Of a DNA stretch of 64,000 nucleotides, positions 61,401 through 64,000 are shown piece after piece. Source of the stretch: Flavobacterium ustbae. GTDB taxonomy: Bacteria > Bacteroidota > Bacteroidia > Flavobacteriales > Flavobacteriaceae. Within the stretch, counting starts at the first letter, position 1. Each line of letters starts with the position of its first letter. The notes beneath the pieces were generated by a model, which searched no databases, was not told the DNA's origin, and saw nothing but the letters and a program-made list of their open reading frames with translations. The DNA lies in NCBI RefSeq assembly GCF_003946915.1, contig NZ_RPOC01000001.1:434001-498000 (forward strand), read 5' to 3'. The position numbers and the translations under genes were made by a program.

Positions 61401-64000
61401 AGTTACATTTAATGGATCTAAAACTAAAGCTGAAGCTGGAGCTGCAATAGTAAATGGTAATGGCATTTGGCAACCTGTTACGTCATCATAAACTGTGATG
61501 GTATGATTTCCTGCAGACAATCCTGCTAAGCTGATAGTTGATGAAGTTAAACCACCAACTGGTAACGATGGAGCGTCTAATATATAATGATATGTACCTG
61601 CATTTGTTCCGAATCCAGATACAAAGAACGTAGCTCTTCCATCTGTCGCACTCAAACATGTGATTGGAGTTGTAGATTGCTCTATAATATTTATATTGAT
61701 AACATTATCAATTCTAAATGGTTTTTGAACCGTACAATTATTATCATCCGTTACTTGGAATACATAATCAACATCTGGTAAAAGACCTGTGAAAACATTG
61801 TTTCCAGCATTATCTACAGCAGCACTCGCTGGCGAGATAATTTGGTACGTTAATGCTCCAACACCATCTTGAACTCCAGAAATTGTAACTGAAGTACTTA
61901 ATGTTGTACACGTGATTACCGGACCTTGAGTCATTAAGAAATCCGACGGAGGATTTAATCGGTTGATAGTAACCGTTCCAGGAACTTCGCAACCATTCTC
62001 ATCTTGAATAATGTAAGGAATAGTTTGATCCTGACCATTATAATCTACGGTATAAGTAGTAGTAGAAGTAAAATCACTACCATTAAAACTGTATAAATAA
62101 TTTGGGCCAGTACCAGAACCAGGAGTCGCCGCCAATGTTACAGTAGCAGATTGTGGAGCATTTCCTGTAGTACATGTAAATCCTGACACTGATGGACCAT
62201 TATCTGCTAATGGTGTTGGTTGATTTAATGTTCCGTTTCCAGAAACTTCACAACCTAAAGCATCTCTTACAACGTAAGTATAAGGTCCCGCAACTACTGA
62301 ATAAACAGTCTCTTCGCTAAATGTTCCAGAATTATTAAACTCAAATGTATATGGAGCTTTTCCACCAGTAGCGGATAATTCTACTGTTCCATTATCACCA
62401 TTACAAAGTGGTTGAATTGGATTTGAAGAAGGCGAAATTGGCACTATAGCATCAACTCGTACAACATTTGTCTCAATAGGACAAGTGTTTGCATCTGTAA
62501 TTCTAAATTGATAAATATCTGCGTCTCCAGAAGCTACAGTATAAACAAATGTAGTTTCTCCTCCTACTACTGTTGTTGCAGGAGTAATTGAATTGTATGG
62601 ATCTGTACCTTTTCTAACTTCATATGTATACGGAGTTGTTCCGTTTTTCACTTTTACTGTGATTGCAGCATTTTCAACTGTACCACCAGACACAGAACAT
62701 GCTAAAACTGTAGTAACCTCAGCATTTGCAGTTGGTGTCGCATTAATTGTTGTTGATGTAACTGGTGTTTCGCAACCATTAGCATCTCTAACAACTACAT
62801 TAACTGGACCTGAATTTAATCCTGTTATTGTATAAGGCATTGGTGTAGTTATCAATTTGAAATTACCATTATTTACACTAATGTAGTATGGAGCAATTCC
62901 CGCTGTATCTTCATTAACTCTAACTTCGAACGCACCTTCAGCAGCACAATAGTTAACTACATCAAGGGTAATTAGTGGGCTAGGATCTAAAGGAACTGCG
63001 ATATTATCACTAGTAATACATCCGTTCGCATCTTTAACCCAAACTAAATAACTTCCTGAATTAACATTGAATGAACTTGCGCTATGCGTTGGTGATACAA
63101 ATGAACTGCTTGCTGGTTGAACGTCTGAAGCGTCGAAACCAATTGGGCCATTGTCCACCACTATTTGGTATAAATATGGACCTGTTCCACCTCTACCTTG
63201 TGCTTTAACAATACCTGAATTTGGATTACAATTTGCATTTTTAACCAAAGTAGCATCTACAAATAATTGTGTTGCAGATTCTTTAATTTCAAACATTGTA
63301 GATGCAGATTTACATCCATCAATTGTTCCTCCTCTTTCAGTGAAAACTATGTAATATCTTCCCGGAGCCAAAGTTCCTGGTCCAACATCTGGATATGTTT
63401 TTGTGAAAGATGTTCCAGAAACAGGTTCAGTTAATACAGGACTAACAACTTGATTGCTTTGATCTCTAAAAATCTGATACTCTACAGAAGTTGTAGTTGC
63501 ATTAATTCCTGTTACGTTAAAGGTTACTCTACCATCAGCTGCATTTAAACAAGTTACATTCTGTGCTACCGGCGTACCAACCAACGTTGAAGCTGGAGCA
63601 ATTGGTCCGCTCGCAGATTTCAAGAAATAACAATTCGTCGTTAAATCGTGAACCACAAAAGTATAAGTAACACCCGGTGTAAGTGGATTGAATGTTTTAA
63701 CATTTCCTCCTGCTGTATCAGGTCCTACATAATTATTGGTGTAAGGAGCTGTATTAAACTCCAAGATACCAAATTCATAATTACCACTACCCACTGTTGC
63801 AACCGCAGTAACAATTGCTGTACCACCACTAGTACAAGTAGACGGTGTTGTTGTAATATCTATAACTAAGTCGTTTGGCGGAGATGCCATAACTTCCTGA
63901 GAGCTTACAGAACAATCATTTTCATCTTTGACTTCAATTGTATAGATACCAAAATCTATAATATCAAATTTATGATCTTCTCTTGCTGTTGTAGTGTAAG
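55434..64000 (-). CDS. giant SprB-repeat adhesin with type IX type B sorting domain, N-terminus beyond window
   Basis: The frame stays open to base 64000, so at least 2855 residues are visible and the start is outside. It is a chain of SprB-type repeats of about 80-100 residues, each ending in a VxDxNGC-like motif (VKDANGC, VRDANGC, VFDDNGC). I count about 32 such ends. The C-terminal 90 residues (FCMPNYFTPNGATNTTIGPD, then FDIYDRYGRVVAKYRVGGKW and PTGDYWYVLKL) are the gliding-motility C-terminal domain that targets proteins to T9SS. It would be a surface adhesin moved along the cell during gliding. The sprF-like gene follows. Confidence 0.95.
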   Translation of the reverse strand, partial: YTTTAREDHKFDIIDFGIYTIEVKDENDCSVSSQEVMASPPNDLVIDITTTPSTCTSGGTAIVTAVATVGSGNYEFGILEFNTAPYTNNYVGPDTAGGNVKTFNPLTPGVTYTFVVHDLTTNCYFLKSASGPIAPASTLVGTPVAQNVTCLNAADGRVTFNVTGINATTTSVEYQIFRDQSNQVVSPVLTEPVSGTSFTKTYPDVGPGTLAPGRYYIVFTERGGTIDGCKSASTMFEIKESATQLFVDATLVKNANCNPNSGIVKAQGRGGTGPYLYQIVVDNGPIGFDASDVQPASSSFVSPTHSASSFNVNSGSYLVWVKDANGCITSDNIAVPLDPSPLITLDVVNYCAAEGAFEVRVNEDTAGIAPYYISVNNGNFKLITTPMPYTITGLNSGPVNVVVRDANGCETPVTSTTINATPTANAEVTTVLACSVSGGTVENAAITVKVKNGTTPYTYEVRKGTDPYNSITPATTVVGGETTFVYTVASGDADIYQFRITDANTCPIETNVVRVDAIVPISPSSNPIQPLCNGDNGTVELSATGGKAPYTFEFNNSGTFSEETVYSVVAGPYTYVVRDALGCEVSGNGTLNQPTPLADNGPSVSGFTCTTGNAPQSATVTLAATPGSGTGPNYLYSFNGSDFTSTTTYTVDYNGQDQTIPYIIQDENGCEVPGTVTINRLNPPSDFLMTQGPVITCTTLSTSVTISGVQDGVGALTYQIISPASAAVDNAGNNVFTGLLPDVDYVFQVTDDNNCTVQKPFRIDNVININIIEQSTTPITCLSATDGRATFFVSGFGTNAGTYHYILDAPSLPVGGLTSSTISLAGLSAGNHTITVYDDVTGCQMPLPFTIAAPASALVLDPLNVTPLGCTTLGGVTMSATGGWEDYTYTVEQPDGTILSNKTGIFANLVQEGTYNVHVIDANGCRIDDTFELIPPVNPTATIAASSDYCYVNGGNTTTLVVTAASLSTFDVRPFQYSINNGQTWQISDTFSNLSPGNYTIIVKDKFGCKSAVVNTEIKGQLYASAKMEKPIYCTGALPTNGTIRLSAVGGYGPYQYTFTHAGVTSALTAFTNALYTDITVTDSADGVYVFDVYDANNCHVTTNTVDMVLPTQVTFTADPTSPNCVAPQGNLTNGSILVTLGAGNNDRNYTYTIQRTIPAGGALITQNTPLFTGLIAGTYTVTVISGKQCSRQETVVIDEPIPVNATATPSPFTCSATNNLNTTVVSVRATGGAGSGAIADYTYSNNGTNWKTENTFNVVDNGLTQTLTYYAKDANGCIDDVQIIIAPFPRLTAATATLVDRASCANNGRETIRVAITGGATPANFEYEVYQDGQILQTATLVGAGNTSFDYVAPTAGHFYQFKITDRTTFCSITTDAYEVPVYNTAKVIATASTSVSCNGLTDGAITIDVIDYRGPYTYQVFNAGLAVTGASGNANSATTNPFTIPVGIGAGSAYTVVITETNYPFCPVTSNTFEITQPPVLNVSGLNPTVKNQNCNTAGAVIIIDETQIVGGTPGYKYVAVLPTAGIPADGLFKNEKVITIPTTAIAPAFDTWHVYVMDTKGCKTFVPVNIARDPMPVIDNVSVASPCYDIAGYRINVTATGVGPLEYSLDGNDYQRDNFFIVGAAGDYTVRVRDANKCVVTATTAFNIPAPLTLRADITTDPTCMDPDGVVTLTAGGGRTPGNYVYTRDNWVTTSISNEFTGLAPGAYRFIVRDVATNCEKFVDLTIVTPTLVTGVVARGTDASCNTFADGSIEVTLDPSNNNPVYRYSLAGPVTRAAQDSRYFYDLPAGNYVVTVVSGKGCPATATAVVGEPDEIMVTAPTVTQYVCNTGNTAIDATITIPASTVTGGSGNYIRYQFMRNGVEVQNDERNTYTESDYLGGNYVINVFDDNGCQGGYSSVTINPYIGIADLNLSTTKINCRDDESVQVTAVPTQGTLPTLTYTIEGTNSTVYPVTTSPTGLFAGLKPGTYLIKVTNPVTGCGVERPYIVNEPNTFRLIASDVIDVTCFSDTNGSVTLTLIDDIPTPTDEAGTFTYVLTHESGTSVSGRSNGTKVDLANLAVGKYTMVAELEGLPYCSVQTEFTIQGPIAALEITVTPKAITCASNTDGEIVATATGGWIGDYQYKLEGPVTKAYSAENKFTDLPAGRYTVYVKDVNGCEDFEVVELSIPTPISLAITADRASLTCYNDTDAVVTVNTINGGSGNFTYTLHGTLLDGSEITVGPQPEQTFAGLGAGKYYVSVSDDWTCTGRSNEVTIGQPQKVIATLSLTARETCDNAPVITLSAEGGTAPYFYSTDGTNWSPVSFTSPQDFNVPKTTVETKYRYYVRDANGCTAEYAEIPLYPVPELVFEKFVHIDVPCRGGATGSIYVEATGGLGNYVYTLVDAVTNLPITPVPTQLTPGTFTQIPVGQYRVNVNSEDCDKLSDLIDITQPDQELSAVVTPFNVTCAGYNNGRITIVPSGGTAPYVYSITPVLDQTFDTPLFENLKPGDYVVRVQDANVCYVDYPVTIEDAIPLIVTELTDERIPEHCFDDKDGVAFVQVEGGRAPYTASISGNGVTLDFRAPDVTPEIFSFTGLLGGIEYTVIVKDANECEQEVRITLPDPIKLTPTAAVAYDCENNLPVNSITVTIDESIEDTRKATIVYTLFADGVQVAQQTGNPVFRNLPSGDYVVRALLEGCEKETNEVRLDAVAELGLVNITNQSKDINTIVVQASGGVAPYEYSFNGESFTSSNSYRIYKTGVYKVIVRDKNGCEATIDVEGTFYDFCMPNYFTPNGATNTTIGPDCGALAYKELTFDIYDRYGRVVAKYRVGGKWDGRYHGSELPTGDYWYVLKLNDPKDPREFVGHFTLYR

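Noticed and set aside
1..64000. tRNA, rRNA and riboswitch genes
   Set aside because: No cloverleaf, rRNA-like stretch or recognisable riboswitch core was seen by eye in the intergenic regions; a dedicated covariance search could still find a small RNA.

Overview
The window is a chromosomal segment from a member of the Bacteroidota, most likely a Flavobacterium-like gliding, pigmented bacterium. The evidence is AT-rich DNA, the Bacteroidota -7 promoter word TAnnTTTG in front of several genes, a type IX secretion (T9SS) PorP/SprF protein beside a giant SprB-repeat adhesin with a type B sorting domain, a lycopene cyclase, a bacilliredoxin, and families such as DUF4421, DUF4349 and DUF4837 that are typical of this phylum. 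No rRNA, tRNA, CRISPR array, prophage or plasmid origin was seen. Both ends cut genes: trhO at base 1 and the adhesin at base 64000.

Layout. 1-600: 5' part of a tRNA hydroxylase gene (minus). 1064-6761: three-gene RND efflux operon (adaptor, pump, outer-membrane channel). 6930-16549: a redox and metal block with bacilliredoxin, lycopene cyclase, a thioredoxin-fold protein, a TonB-dependent receptor (TBDR), a TrxR-like flavoenzyme, a MerC-like protein divergent from a Fur-family regulator, an Nramp transporter fused to a universal-stress domain, and a DtxR/MntR-family repressor. 16773-19583: a small unknown protein, a crotonase and a sensor kinase. 19676-35068: a heme block with hemJ, hemH and a PchR-like AraC regulator (minus), then hemA-hemC-hemD-hemE, a RAYT transposase flanked by REP pairs, a small unknown gene, hemF, a DUF4421 protein, a class I aldolase, a secreted protein/lipoprotein pair, and hemB overlapping a cytochrome c lipoprotein. 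35136-44432: M13 peptidase, SCO protein, feoA-feoB with a Cys-rich micro-protein, a frameshifted IS200-like transposase, an HD phosphohydrolase, an acyl-ACP desaturase and a PlsC-type acyltransferase. 44558-54251: rnpA, a DUF4349 lipoprotein, a C-terminal processing protease, an OmpA protein, an acetyltransferase, two lipoproteins, a LysM lytic transglycosylase and pgk. 54410-64000: sprF-like gene and the giant adhesin.

How it fits together. Heme synthesis by the C5 route is nearly complete here (A, B, C, D, E, F, J, H; hemL is not in the window). It lies close to iron uptake (feoAB) and to a manganese/iron block whose promoters share a DtxR-like palindrome (TTTAGA-N4-TCTAAA) at the TBDR and the Nramp gene. 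The intergenic DNA is full of hairpin-forming repeats: REP pairs around the RAYT gene, a long inverted repeat before the broken IS200-like gene, a roughly 400-bp MITE-like element at 49711-50109, two smaller two-copy inverted-repeat families and many 7-bp-period arrays. No wholly new multi-gene system is obvious. The most promising leads are the metal block with its shared operator and CxxC-bearing TBDR, the RAYT/REP island inside the heme cluster, and the MITE-like element.
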